64,000 nt of DNA from Channallabes apus (GCA_030522415.1 CM060127.1:14614646-14678645); one strand, 5' to 3'. Positions 36,047 to 60,081 are shown, counted from the stretch's first letter. The notes: generated by a model not told the origin, from the letters alone. Translations and numbers: made by a program.

Positions 36047-38689
36047 AGGAGCGTTTCCATAACCCCATGAATTTGGTATGTTTGTGTTACGGATCTAAAG
36101 CTGGAACGTTTTTGAGGGCTCGTAAATCTCCAAGAAGCACATTATATGAACTTTACTGGAGTGTTTTAAACGGCGCTAATGTGCTCTGCGGTAATGTGCC
36201 AACCAAAAAACGGGTGAAAACTAGTTGTTCCTATTTTGTTCACCTGCTCAAAGCGCTACCGGCCCTTCTCCACATACGCGAGTTCACATAAACACACACA
36301 CACACACAGTTGGCTGGTGTTGCTGTCTGTGATTGATGGTAACGAGAGTCACTCATTCCACAGATCACAGAAGGTTTTCTGCTGCAGTCATGTCTTGGAT
36401 TTTAACCATTTGAGTTGTGAAGCTTCTGGACAGGAATGAAGACGCTGAAACGAGGTGAAGTGATGTTTAAAAGCGTGACATATTTATGATGTTACTACAG
36501 ATCAGAGGCTGTGTGGAACTCCTGAACGTGCTAATGAGCCTCGTACATCAGCAGAAGACTGACTCACCTCATGTACAGAAGTGGGGGGCGGGGGGGGGGC
36601 ATGGGGCGGGCGTGAGGCAGAGGTGTTCACTCATTACCTGCTGCTTTCACTTAAATCATCTTAAGTTGTCATGTGATTAAGTCATTTGCATTTAGTATAA
36701 ACACTTCCCTCTCTTCTTAATTCCTTTCCGTACTTCTTTCTTTACTATTAATACTGTTTGTTTTTCTTTTTCTTCATTTATAGGTAATCTATTTTTTTTT
36801 TCTTTTAAATTCTTTTGATTAGACTTGTAAGAACAAAGGCTGTCATATTCTTACATGCTTTCATTGTATTTGACTCATTTCCTTCTTTGCTTCTTTTTTG
36901 CATTTTCTTCATGTTTTTTCTTTGTTTGTTTTCTTCCTTTATGTTTTTCTTAATTCTTCGATTGCCTTATTTATTTATTTTTTTGGTTGCTTTTTCATTC
37001 TGCTTTAATTCTGTTGGCACCACTTTCAGTTTCTGTTTTCTATTGTTATCTCTTTCTTTCTTAGATGAATGATTATCATCAACACAAACGCCGTCATAAC
37101 ATGTAAAATACAAAGTTCCATGTTCTAATTCTGTGATTTGATCCAGATATATAAATTTGATCAAATATATTTAGATAAAATTCATTATAAAAAAACCCTG
37201 AGTTTTACTGCTCAGAGTTGTACTGTTCTACCAAGACCCTTGTCTTCTTTAACTACAAAAACATGCACCTGGTTTGATTGTTAAATTATTTGGTAACAGC
37301 AGCTGTGCAACATCTGGTTCCAAACCTGCTGTTATGGTTTATAAGAGACTCAAAGGATTCTGACCTGTTATGAATTCTTTTACTACAGCTGACATTAATG
37401 TGGTTTAATAATTATTGATGAAAGTCTCCTGACTGAGGACGAGGGAACAGTTGGCTGGCTTGTTAGCTGGTAAATTATTGACGGAAAATCGTGACGTTGG
37501 GCCAAACAGTTGAACAGTATTTAGTAATTTTTTACTCATTTACAAAATAATTTAATAACCTCCAAATTAATGTTGGAGGTAATTTGGATCGTTATCGCTA
37601 ACCAATAAACAGTAAAACATATTTACAAAAACCACACTTGTGCTTAAAATTCACTGTAACATGCGATGATAATGTGGTATGACAATACTCGTGTAGTAAA
37701 ACACAGACTGGAAGATATTTTCATGGTTTCAGATTGAAGAAATATTGCAGAAAATGTTTACTTTGAATCTGATGCTCGCTGGATTAAACGTGTGTAGATT
37801 AACTCCGTGAGGCGTTTGCTTGTCGTACACGTGTGTTTGCTTGGCATGTGCCACCTTCCTCTGTAAATGACGTTTTTGTTTTATGGAATCGCAGCAAATT
37901 TGAATGTTAGAAAATTTTAGACATGACTGAATAAATTCTATCTAGCTGTGATGTGAGATTTAGTCAGAATTCATCCTCTTGTGTGTGAGGATTTAAATCA
38001 AGCCTCAAGTTTTATTACTTAGTTGAAAACGGCACAGTTTTAATTATTACTTTTCATTCAACCTGTCCCTTGTTCCCACTCAAGTCAGTGAAGCTCTGCA
38101 ACAAAACCTACAGACCACACATTAAGGAGAAGATCTATAAAATGACTGACAGGACGCCGTAGCCAAACACAAACAAGCCGACCAGATGATGTTTTTCCAA
38201 AAAGGTTTTCTTAGCGCTCTTTCCTGGAACACTTTGTGGGTGTTGAGTCGCCTGCTTAAAGCCACGTAACTGTAAAAAATACTGTAACTGTAACAACGGA
38301 ACTGGAAGACGGACCCGACCGCGTGTTGTGGTTGTTCCGTGGTTTGAAGCATCACTTCGGACCGATTAATCCTGTCTGAGTCAGCCAGTGAAATCTGTGT
38401 AATCTGTTTGTGGAGATTTAGATCTGAGGTGGTGATTATTATTATTATTGTGTGTGTGTGTGGGGCATCTCACTCCTCCGGCAGGAAGTCCTGTATGCTA
38501 CGTTGGCCGCGCAGCAAATATCCAGTTCGAGAGACCTGTTAACTTGACATGGACCGTATTTTTGTTTTATGTGAATTCAGTTACAGCCATGGACAGCTAA
38601 ATTTTACTAATTCACATTTATCAAATAAATAACAGTGAATTACGATGTTGGCCGAGGTGACTCGGAGCCCGCTCACGATCATTCAGTGT

Positions 38690-38975
38690 ATAGGAACTCG
38701 GCTGCGTGTTATTACCACTGTCCCCGTCCTGACCTTTCACCGAGACATTTCCCCATGTTTGGGCCATTAAAGGAGTTCCTGGGAGGCCAGCGTTTCAGGC
38801 GTGAAGATCGTGGCTTCGGTGTAATGAGAGAACTTTCTACCTTAATAGAATCCAAGCACAAGTGCGACTCTGGGATTAAGTACATTAGTGTAACGGGATT
38901 ATATAGAGAAATAAAGAGAGCTTATTTTTCAACACTGGTTAACTGTCTTCTGTTAATCAAAAGTCCCGGTTTGAC
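38690..38975 (+). pseudogene. Mariner transposase remnant (C-terminal part)
   Basis: One frame reads DLSPRHFPMFGPLKEFLGGQ followed by RFRRED. This corresponds to the mariner C-terminal motif SPDLAPSDFHLFGPLKxxLGGxRF. The following SKHKCDSGIKYI resembles the family's ending (WxKCIxxxGxYxE). The catalytic half is missing. It may belong to the same family as the remnant at 21495-21715, but the two do not overlap. Confidence 0.65.
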
Positions 38976-40699
38976 TTGAACTCCACCTATCTGTACCTAC
39001 TACAGGGTCACTAACACGATATTTGTCTTTTTCACTTAATTCAGCGTTGATGAGGTTATCGATCATCTTTATTTTAAATAATGAAAACATTGGAATTATT
39101 TCTCAAGTTAAAATATGAAAGATTTGCTACATATTTTTCCAGGTTGTAAAATTTGCATCATGTCCTCCTCCTCTGCTTAGAGTTATAATCAGTGTAGTGA
39201 GACGTCCGTGAAACCGATACGTTTCTCATTTGCTTTTACATTACAGCAGCTATAAAAAGGTTTGTTTTTTAACCAGAAGGCACCCAGTTTGGAAACCTAC
39301 TGTTTTTAGCTCGTGAAAACTTGTTGTTCTAGGTATTTTACTTTTTTTTTGTTACTTAAACATTGATCTTTATAAAGTGGAGAGGTGTTGTGCCTGGAAA
39401 GTTTGACAGATCCGACTTAAAATGTCAGATTGTAAGTGAACTTATGAGGAGTTAAATGCTTTCAGGTGTGCAGTTCAAGTAAAATAATCAACAACTAAGT
39501 GTCTGAAGAAGCCGAGTTACTGCTAGAAACCTGAAGTTTGATTTAAAGTATGTCCTGAAGTGTTGCCACTCCTCTTATACCAACACTGACGATTCTCTGT
39601 TTATTAAAGATTGAGGTTGTGTTTATAGATGTGTGTAATATCCTTGACAAGTCTCTGGTGTGTCCTGTGAATCATTTTACCCCCTGTGTCACTGTTATCA
39701 GGTTACTTAATGCAGTGATGTCATTCGCGTGTGTCCCTTTGGAAAATAAATAAGGACAAAAGTAAATAAATTTAATAAAACTAAAATAAATTCACTTTGA
39801 AGTGTTGTAGAGAAACATTGTGTGCCTTCCCTTAAAGTAAATATTTTCACACAGAATATAAATAAAAGCTTGTATAAATAGTTTCATATGAAGGTAAGAA
39901 TTGTGCCACTTTATTTTAATTATTTGGATAGCGAAGCGTTTCACATGTTCTCTCATAACGAAGTGCCGGCTCGTGCACTTTAAGATCAGACGAGCGCTCG
40001 GCTTTCACGCTCCTCTGACTCATCGCAGCTCAGCAAGTGTCGGGATGATTCCTCCCGATTTTTCTATACTCAAGTCTCGGGAGACGGCACGTTTGGCAGC
40101 ACAGACATCTCGAAGGAGGTTTACGGTAAAGGAGAAGCGAAGGCATTAGCAGGAAGGCTGTGTCTGATTTCACACATCGCCGGCGAAATGGAGGCGATGA
40201 CTCTGTGATTGCTCACAGGCAGCCACATTCTCGCTGTCATCAGCTGCAGGGCCATTCGTGTCTGATTAAAGCTCACAGGCTGACAGATGGATGGCGTCAC
40301 CTCGAGATGTAGTATTCCTGTTGAGTGTGTGTGTTAAGTTTGTGTTAAAAAAAAAAAAAAAAAACCTACAGATAAGTAAGACGGCAGCAGTGCTGCATTC
40401 GACTTTCCTCAGAATTGCGAAGTCTGACTTTGGAATTGTCTCGACCTCGGTGCATTCAAATGATAAATTTAGGGAAAACACAGATGCTTTTGAGTTGACG
40501 ACACGCGAGTTGTAGCTGCAGCTAGTTTCCGAGCTGACGGGAGCGTTTTCTTTCATTTTTCTTGTCTGAAGACAGAAATTGAGTTGTGATTCTGACTAAT
40601 GTTGTCTGTTTTTTAATTTATTATTTTTTTTGCAGTATAAAACAATGGACTGTATTTCACTAAAAATGTCACGTTATACTGTTAGTCCTGAGGAAAACC

Positions 40700-40833
40700 A
40701 TGTGGTAGGTCCGGATGCGATTCCCAAACCCGGATAAAATGGGAGGGTCGCGTTAGGAGCTTGTATCAATGGTTTGCGGGTTGGATGGTTTGGCGACCCC
40801 TTGCTGGGAGCAGCTGAAAGACCAACAACAACA
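40700..40833 (+). repeat. Degenerate tRNA-derived SINE copy
   Basis: It shares with the SINE at 15298-15527 (here on the + strand) CCCGGATAAAATGGGAGGGT and GGCGACCCCTTGCTGGGAGC, followed by an AACAACAACAA tail. The head is decayed. Confidence 0.7.
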
Positions 40834-41196
40834 ATGTGAAGATGCTGTGATGAAGCCAGAGTTCATTTTATTTCCCTAAAAAGGGTAAAGAACAGGGAAA
40901 AACTAAAGCAGCAAAAAAAAAAAAAAAAAAAACAATAAGGGAAACAATAGACTACTAACAATTTATAGTTGTATTTAAGTTTGTTGACTGTCCATGAAAC
41001 ATCCTTCACAAGTCTCTGAAGTGTACCTGTGTGACATCAGCTCCAAAACCCGATCAGAAAATAAACAAAAACCCCATGTTGAGTTGTTTGTGCATGCAAA
41101 ATAAACATTAATACTCAATCAGTTTTTAAGATAATATACGTTTAATCACTTCTAACTGGTTTGATTTGTGCTAATTTATCGTCTGATTCACTTCAA

Positions 41197-41201
<5 letters not shown>

Positions 41202-41243
<42 letters not shown>
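41202..41243. repeat. (CT)n microsatellite
   Basis: About 20 CT units. Confidence 0.95.
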
Positions 41244-41245
<2 letters not shown>

Positions 41246-42299
41246 CCATGTGATCATCACTCATGCCAGGCACCCAGGTGCTTTTTTGTTTACACAAACA
41301 GGGTGCGGTGTTGCTGTTTATGGTGCGCAGAGAGCACCTGTTCAAAAACAACTGCTAGGTCGTGGTGACTTATGATTTTGGCAATGTCCCGGGCTCTCGT
41401 CTCGTGTTGCAGACGTCACCAATTATAACAAAAAATACAACGTTATGTTAAACATGAGACGTCTTGCTTCCTTTCAAACATTTAACTCCTAATATCTCAA
41501 AAACTGAACAATTAATTTGCATGCATTAACTAAGCTATTTGGACAATATGTGGGAGGAGGGCTGAGTGGGGGGGGGGGGGGAACAAACTATTATAATAAA
41601 TGAGCACAAATGTTTACTTCGCACGCGCAACAGTGTTTAAGAAGCTACGTTTATTTTGTGTGAACAAATGACCTGGCAGGGTTGCGTGGCGCCTTCACAC
41701 GGGTCTGATGCGTCCTATTCGAACGCTTTTTACTGTGGCGTATCACCGTTGTGCAAATCAGGCTTTCTGATGCGATGATGTCATTGAGACCTGCTGATGA
41801 TTTATTTATTTATGAATACGGAAACTCTGACTACAGTCATACTTCTTTCAGACAGGAAGAGTATTGGGTTGTTTTATCCTTGCATCAGTTAGGAGCATGA
41901 ATAGGCCTCGGTTTTGATGTGTCATTTGTAAAAAAAAAAAAAAAAAAAGTAACGAGTCTTAAAAAAAAAAACACAAGAAGTCATAGTGAGATAAGGAGTT
42001 GAATGTGATCCTGTGATGTGTGTGTGTGTGTGTATGTGCGTGTGCTTTTAAAAGATAGCTTTAGATCTTTTCTACCTGAAGTATGTAGGAGTGTTATGAC
42101 AGCCTGAGCGGTAATTATACCCGTCTGGGTCATCACTAGGTTGTGAACTAAGTGCAGAGGGAGACGGGGAGGACGTGGGTTGGTGATTACAGTCTCACTT
42201 AGCATTTGATTGAAAAAGTTGCGTAGTCTGCGTGACGGGATGTTCTAAATGAGAGGTTAAAAGAGTTTTTAATTAATGACCCATCTTGTCTCCGAACAG

Positions 42300-42453
42300 A
42301 GATCCCAGCGAGGAGTGCAATGGAATCGGCGGCACTCTCCCTGCAGAGGCCGCGCCCGGCTCGAGGCTGAACGATTGGTGTTCTGTGGCCCCTCCTCCTC
42401 CTGCTCCTCATCCTCCTCCACCCGCCCCAGTGCCTGTGCTCCTTCAGACCAGT
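42300..42453 (+). CDS. brd4: Upstream in-frame part of the first conserved brd4 exon
   Basis: The exon probably opens after the acceptor CCGAACAG (42292-42299). From 42301 the brd4 frame is open for 51 codons before the conserved MGDGLD. It includes PGSRLNDW, which resembles the PGTRLRNL found in the mammalian N-terminus just before MGDGLE, then a proline-rich insert. No ATG exists in this frame here, so translation through it needs an upstream start (25084 is in frame). Otherwise it is 5' UTR, and the overlapping out-of-frame ATG at 42320 (16 codons) acts as a uORF. A pyrimidine-rich tract ending CTCCTTCAG at 42447 could be an alternative acceptor. Confidence 0.5.
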
Positions 42454-53897
<11,444 letters not shown>

Positions 53898-56800
53898 AAT
53901 GCACGAGGAGGCACGAGAGACTGCAAAAAAAATTTAACACAAAAAAAACAAAAACAAAACAGAACCGCTTTTGGATTCCTCTGCATAGAGAGAAACGGAC
54001 CGATGAAGCTGTAAGGGAATTTAAAAACAAACAGCAAAAGGAAAAAAAACTGAAAAATGAGAGCATGAGAAAAGTGCCGCAGAGGTGAAGACGGCACCGG
54101 CGAGCTGAGGCCTTGACAGGACGCCCCCCCCCCCCCCCTGATGCCTGAGCAGCGGGGAAATAAAGAGGGACCCTCGAGCTGGGACGTGATTGCCTCTCTG
54201 GCATTATTCCTGGATTTAAACCCGTATAAGTAGCAGGAAGGAGAGGACATTTCCACCGGGCGCTCTCTGGCTCGCACGCACGAATGGGAGCAACGCTTTG
54301 GACCTTGATATCAGTGGAAGTATATCTAAGTGACAACAGTTTAAACGTACTGATTTACCCGTAGTAGGCTGTTCTTCAACTGCCAGATGTGTGAGGGGTA
54401 TCGCTTTATTTTTCCTCCTTTCAACTTTTTTTTTTTTTTTTTTTTTGGCACTCCCCCCCCCCCCCTTTTTTTTGTTTTTTGTTTTGTTTTTTACAAGCAA
54501 GTGATTTATGCTAACTCATGATCATAGCGTGGCATCTCAGCTGAGGAGATACACGCCAGCATCACCGTACACAACATTCAACAACAACAAATAATAATAA
54601 CTAACACACAAACACACGTTATCACTTTTTTTTTTTCTTGTTTTTGTTGCATTATGTAGGATCTACTGTAAAAAATAATTTTTTTCTTCAAGATTTTTTT
54701 TTTTTAAAACACTTCCTACAAACACTTTTAACCCTTTCTTCTGATGTCTATGCCAAACAAAGTCCTAGTCCTTGAGACGATTTTGTTTTTCATTTAACAC
54801 GTCTTTCCCTTTTAAATATATAAATATATTTTCTTGTCCTCCGCACCAGACGTGAAAGTTTTAGGTAGCCTTGTTAGTAGAATATTCCTAATATATGCAT
54901 TATTCCGACAATTGAAGACGAAGGAAAAAAAAAAAAGGTTAAGTTATACTTTAATCCACGGTCAGAGGAGCTGTTTACCTGTTATCCTTCAGTTTGAGAT
55001 TAAGTTTTTGAAAGCGTACAGTGCTACATTACTTTGTGTATTATACATGATAGAAAGAAGACCTGAAAGCGTCTGGAAGTGGTTCACGTTCAGTACGTTT
55101 CCAGAAATAATCGTAAGGCTCGAGCACGTATGAGCAGCCGGCTGACTCTGAATCCTCTGAGACTCCTTTGGAAGTCACCTCTCGAGCGCTTGGATGTTTC
55201 TTGCATGTCTTTCTCTTTCTGTCTCTCTTGCTATCTCTGTTTTCTTTTTTTATTTTCTCCTTTCGCGGATCTTTTTCATTTCATGATTAGCAACCAGAGG
55301 GGACTGTGTACGCTGTTCTAGACGTGACCGGTGACAAGATATTTGAAAAACCGTACAAAAAAAAATGATGCAACAGTTCTGATTTTATATCCTTGTTCTT
55401 GTTGAATTCTAGTGGATGTGAGTTATAATTATGTTATTTGAGTCGGATTTAAAGGTGAGCAGGGGGAAGGGAGGGAGGGCAGGGGTTGGTTTTCGAGGGG
55501 GCACACTTTAAAGCAGGTTCTCTCGAGTTTTCTCCTATGGTGTTTTCTCCAGTGCCTGTATTGTATTGCGATTCTAGTTGGCATATATCTCACACTCTCG
55601 GGGAGGGGAGAGGGACGGACGTGAAGAGGTTCGGGAGGGAAGAACTTGCAATTTGGCGTGGGGAAGCCTGTGTAAAAAGTATAAAAAGTCAACAAAAAAA
55701 AAAAAAAAAGTCAAAAAAAAGAAAGGTCAACATTTTATATTCTACCCATTTACAAATATTCAGGTTTAAATCTAGTTTTAGCTGGACGACTTAACTCTTC
55801 ACCCAGAGATTAAGTTTTTCTTTTTCTCTTTTTATTTTTTCCTCCTGTTTTACGAGCATACTCGTATTCTGTGTGTATGGATAGCCGGAGGTGTGTGTGT
55901 GTGTGTGGGTTGTGTCTGTGTGTGAGAGTTAGTTTGGTCTCTTCAGTATGTGGCGCGGTCAAAAAAAAATCAGGCTCCTCCCCCGGAGGGTTCTTGAACA
56001 CTTCACAAGGACGACTTGCTTTGCTATTGCTATTTTTTTTTGTTGTTTGTTTGTTTTAAATTTTTCACCCCTTTTGACGAAGTCCACGTAAATAAATCTA
56101 TACAGTTCTTTCTTCTGTTAATTTGGTTTGTAAAAGGTGAAAGAAGAAACGCTTCATTCCTTCAAGCCTTTAAATGTATTGTTTGTGTTTTCCTCAGTAA
56201 CAGTCAGACATTATTGTGCCATAGACATGGTTTCACCGGAGAATGTGCTGACCTGCGTCTCAGCAGAGAGTTTGCTTTATTCAGGTATTTCTTTTTGTTT
56301 TGTTTTTTTTTCTTTTGTTTTTTTTCCCTTTGTGTTCAACATTTCCCTCGATTACTGTTTGGTATGTGCGTGAGCTATCGAGGTTAATGATTCTGTTATA
56401 ATCATGATATACACTCATCTCTTTTATAGAAAATTAAAAGGAAACAAAAAAAACATGGTCTTGTCTTTTTGTTTGTCGTTATTTAACCTGTTCATCAAAC
56501 ATTGTCACAACTTTACATTCTGTTTGACGTTACCGGTGATTATAAACAGAAGACTCGGATGTTCCAGATGCCTGATGGGTGCAGAGTTTTATTAAAGGAA
56601 AAGTTAAACTTTTTCTTAAAAATTTTTTATCAACATTAAAAAAATCAGACAATTATCACTAGCAAGGTGATGTGGCTCCACCTAAAGCACATTTGGCAAC
56701 CTGAGGTTTGTGATTATTTTCCTGTAACAGCACATCCTGGAGTGGTTTACTCCAAATATTCTACTCTGATTAGACAAGGGTGACGAATCTTCTTTTAAAT

Positions 56801-57290
56801 TCCTAATTTATAACTTTACTAATACAGCAGTTTTTTTTTTTTTTTTTTTACGAACAATTTATAAATGGAAGGATGATTAATAGGGATGGGTGGATGGTTG
56901 GGTAGATTAGATGAATAAATAGGTCGGTAGGAGGATGGTTGGCTAACGAAGTTTGGGTGAATTAATGAATGGAATGATGTAAAGTAGACGATTAGACTGT
57001 AGGATGGGCAGCGAAAAAAGTATTTTAAATTTTATACGTAATTTAATTTTTCCTCTCAAAGAATTCCAAAATAATATATTAAAACATCCTGCATATCACC
57101 AAACATTGCAAATTGAGTTTGATGGTGGACTGATGAACAGCTGAGGTTAAAAACCTCAGTTCCTGCTTTTATTTCAAACTGGTAGCCCTGAAACTGGAGG
57201 CCTCTTCAATAAAACCTTGCGTCATATCCGTGTTCTTTAATCTGTGTGTCTGGTGCCCTCACCGTTCCCGTGTTCACTGAAATAAACTTT
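53898..57290 (+). other. brd4 3' UTR region with candidate poly(A) signals
   Basis: After the stop the sequence is rich in A/T homopolymers, with AATAAA at 54159-54164, 56091-56096 and 57281-57286. Runs of C (54124-54138, 54456-54466) and T (54427-54446) occur within it. No other gene is seen. I cannot tell which signal is used; the length and unbroken AU-rich character suggest a UTR of at least 2 kb. Confidence 0.5.
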
Positions 57291-57689
57291 TGATATGAAG
57301 CGGTGTGTTTGTCTAAGATTAACCCTTATGTTGTGTTTGGGATGCCAGAGGCTGTTTAACAGCTTAAAAACAACTTTTATCATCCTTTATGACTTTTTCA
57401 TAATTTATGGCATTGAGAATAAATACTAATTTTGTCCTGATACTGTGCTAGAAAATTGGTTTCTTACTTATGTTTGTGGTCTCTGAGACCTCCGCCATGA
57501 GATCTCACTAATCTTATCAATTAGACATCGTATTTGCAGTAGAAACCTTCATTCATGGTTTGAAAATTACAGGGAGGAGGCAGATGTGTGGAGAAACAAG
57601 GAAAGATCTACACTGAGCTGCTGATTCCAGAGGGAGTGTACATGTGCAAAATACTCGTACTGATAGAGCAATAAACTGCCTGGCCCCAA

Positions 57690-58280
57690 AAACAAGATCA
57701 CACTTTCAAGCAGGTTAAAATGATTGAGCATAATCCAGCAAAAAAAAAAAAAAAAAACATCTGAACATCAACTTTGTGGAAGAAATGTGGTTGGAATAAA
57801 AACATAATAATCATGAATGGAGAGAATTTAAACACGAGCATTTCTCTACACATAAAATGTGATGAGACTAAACAGCTGTGTTTCCCTGAGAAAATCACTT
57901 GTTAGTGGGATTCATCGGACAGAAGACTTTGGATTATTGGGAAAAAGGTCATGATGTCATATGAGTCCAGACTGACCCAGAGTGATGTGTGTGTGTGTGT
58001 GTGTGTGTCAGGGTAAGAAGGGAAGTGCATGAAGCGATGTACACATTCTGTGTAGTGGCCACTGTATGAGCCTCTGGAGACAGTGTTATAATCTGGGGTT
58101 GTTTCAGTTCCTCAGGTTTAGGCTCAGTAATGTTATGTGGCAATAAAATGAAGTCAGCTGATGACCTGAATGACCAGAGTACTATTACATCTGTGGAGTT
58201 CTTCTTCCCTGATGACGCTGAGAATATTCCAGAACTGTTTCTGGGAGCAAAAGGAATTATTTTCACATATAAACTGGACA
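57690..58280 (+). pseudogene. Tc1-like transposase remnant
   Basis: From about 58080 the frame reads DSVIIWGCFSSSGLGSVMLC, then KMKSADDLND and VEFFFPDDAENIPE. This matches the Tc1 block usually reading GGSVMVWGCFSWSGLG..L...K.RSADYLN.L.....FFFPDG. The upstream part (KVMMSYESRLTQSDV near 57945) is in another frame, interrupted by a GT repeat (57985-58007). The N-terminal domains and the SPDLNPIE part are not recognised. Confidence 0.65.
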
Positions 58281-58299
58281 CTACAGTGTGTGCTGTAAT

Positions 58300-59700
58300 C
58301 AGCTAGAGGTGATTGAATAAAATCTTTTGTTGTTGTTTTTTGGGTTCGGTCACATCATTGATGTTAGCAATAAAAATAATCGTACTGAAACCCCTGGTCC
58401 TCTGAGCAAAAACTCTAAATAAATATATAAATAAATAAGTACTGTATATATTTCCTACTCTGTGAACATGTTACCTCTGCCTTCAGTCCAGCCTTTGTGC
58501 CTCACAGGACTAGAAACCTGCACTTTGATGCTACAGTATATTGTTTCCAGCACGAGCTGTAGTCTCAGCGCCGCCGCTAGGGGCGCTATAGCGTGAAACA
58601 ATACGAGAACGCTGACGCCTTCTTGTATTAACTCCCCGATCCTACATCGCCACCTTGTGGACTAAGTTTGAACCTGTTAGTCAAGTATTTGGGCTGCTTA
58701 GTAGTCTATTTAAATCCCCCCCCCCTATGTTATACATTTGTACTCAGATTGACCCCAACCAGAATTTCAAGATCATTTAGAGTTACCATCCTCAGAAATC
58801 ACCAATTAACAAACAGCACCTCAGATTTGAGGCTTTGCACAGCAAGTAGCACACAAATCTCAATATCAACTGTTTAAAAGAGATTACTGTATATTTCAGG
58901 TGCCTTCAGCATTGTTTAACAATGTAAAAAGAAATAAAAAATTCATGTGTATCCACATTTTTTACTTCTAGTGCATGTTCTTGATTCATAAACAGAGCAA
59001 TCTTATGTTTATGTGCCTAGAGTAATGCAGTCCAGTGGAATAATCCATCCACATTCACATAATGAGCAAAGCAACAAATGTGCAAAGTGTGGATTTATAA
59101 GCTTATATTCTAACTGTTTGTTAATGATTCTCCATTAACAGTTTTCCTTTAACTATTATTATGATATTATGAATTATGATTCTTTGCTAATGCTGATATA
59201 CATATAGGACACAGTCAGGTTTAAAATAGGTCAGATAAATTAAAAAAAACAAAGCATTCAATTATTGCAGCTTTGTTTTATTAGATTAGATTATTTATTG
59301 ATTGATAAATATTATGGATACAATGCAAATATTTAGGCTTACATATTTAATAGTAACTTCAAACTCGATTACAAAAATTAACATTTTAAATTTTATTTAG
59401 ACATGGTCCACCAATTTGAGAAAAACTATTTATAGACGTTCAGGATGATCTGATTACAAATAATGTCAGCACAGTTATTTTAATTCTATTCCTAATCCCA
59501 GTCCAGCTTCCTGAGTGAAAGATTTTGTAGATTTGTTTCATAGCATTTTTTTATGTCCGGGTAAATTATAGATTTATTCTGGAAGATATTAACAATGTTC
59601 TAAACCGATTCCACCTTTAATTTTGTTTTTCCCCCAATCGATTTCAGGCAGATCCAGTTTCTATTGGTCAATACTTCACACTCGCACTGAGAAGCAGTCT
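58300..59700. other. Intergenic DNA between brd4 and pet100
   Basis: AT-rich, with no coding signals. It holds a short GC-rich island at about 58555-58660 with CTCF-like motifs. The remainder shows nothing I can name. Confidence 0.5.
58574..58660. promoter_or_regulatory. CTCF-like motif pair
   Basis: The minus strand over 58647-58660 reads CCACAAGGTGGCGA, 13 of 14 positions of CCASYAGRKGGCRS. A second GC-rich site, CCGCTAGGGGCGC at 58574-58586, resembles the core with one base missing. Confidence 0.4.
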
Positions 59701-59729
59701 TCAGATTGGAGAGATTTCTGTACAGACTA

Positions 59730-60081
59730 AATATTAGCCAATAAGAGAAGAGGAGGCGGGATTTGAAAGAGTGAACGGGAAAAACTTCCCTGTTCTCGAA
59801 TTTTCCTTCAATGGAAACGCCAATATGTGTAATAATGTAGCATGTGGTAGTGATTATAATGTTTATTTGTTTTAAAATAGTTTACCATCTGAATAATCGT
59901 GCTTTTAGATTTTTGGATTTTCTTCTTATTCCTCTCTCCGCCATTAGATCAGAATCCTGATCCACACTCCATTCCAGTAGGTGGCGGTAATGCAATTTTA
60001 CGGTTCTTTTTTATTTATTTATTTTTTATTTTTTTGCCAACCGCCACAAAACACTAAAGGAAAGAGAGGAAACCCGGAAGT
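59730..60081 (+). promoter_or_regulatory. pet100 promoter region
   Basis: Contains CCAAT (59738-59742), GGCGGGA (59755-59761), a perfect CTCF consensus CCAGTAGGTGGCGG (59974-59987) and an ETS/GABP site CCGGAAGT (60074-60081) 46 bases before the ATG. ETS sites near the start are typical of nuclear genes for mitochondrial proteins. GGTGGCGGT at 59980 and CCAACCGCC at 60037 form an inverted pair seen in a common fish promoter-associated repeat. Confidence 0.55.

Larger units (their letters stand above)
25185..42299. other. Long brd4 intron; no other gene seen
   Basis: About 17 kb of AT-rich sequence with microsatellites (25707-25730, 26116-26154, 27776-27799, 41202-41243), repeat remnants (31530-31996, 34916-35062, 35980-36046, 38690-38975, 40700-40833) and homopolymers. 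I looked for splice-flanked coding segments on both strands and found none I could support. Open frames of 60-140 codons here lack family motifs. Confidence 0.55.

Noticed and set aside
36815..37072. Phe/Leu-rich 85-codon frame resembling a membrane protein
   Set aside because: T-rich DNA translated into Phe/Leu/Ser; composition effect only.
42320..42370. ATG with 16 codons in the first brd4 exon as the gene's start
   Set aside because: It stops before BD1 and is out of frame with MGDGLD. It can only be a uORF.
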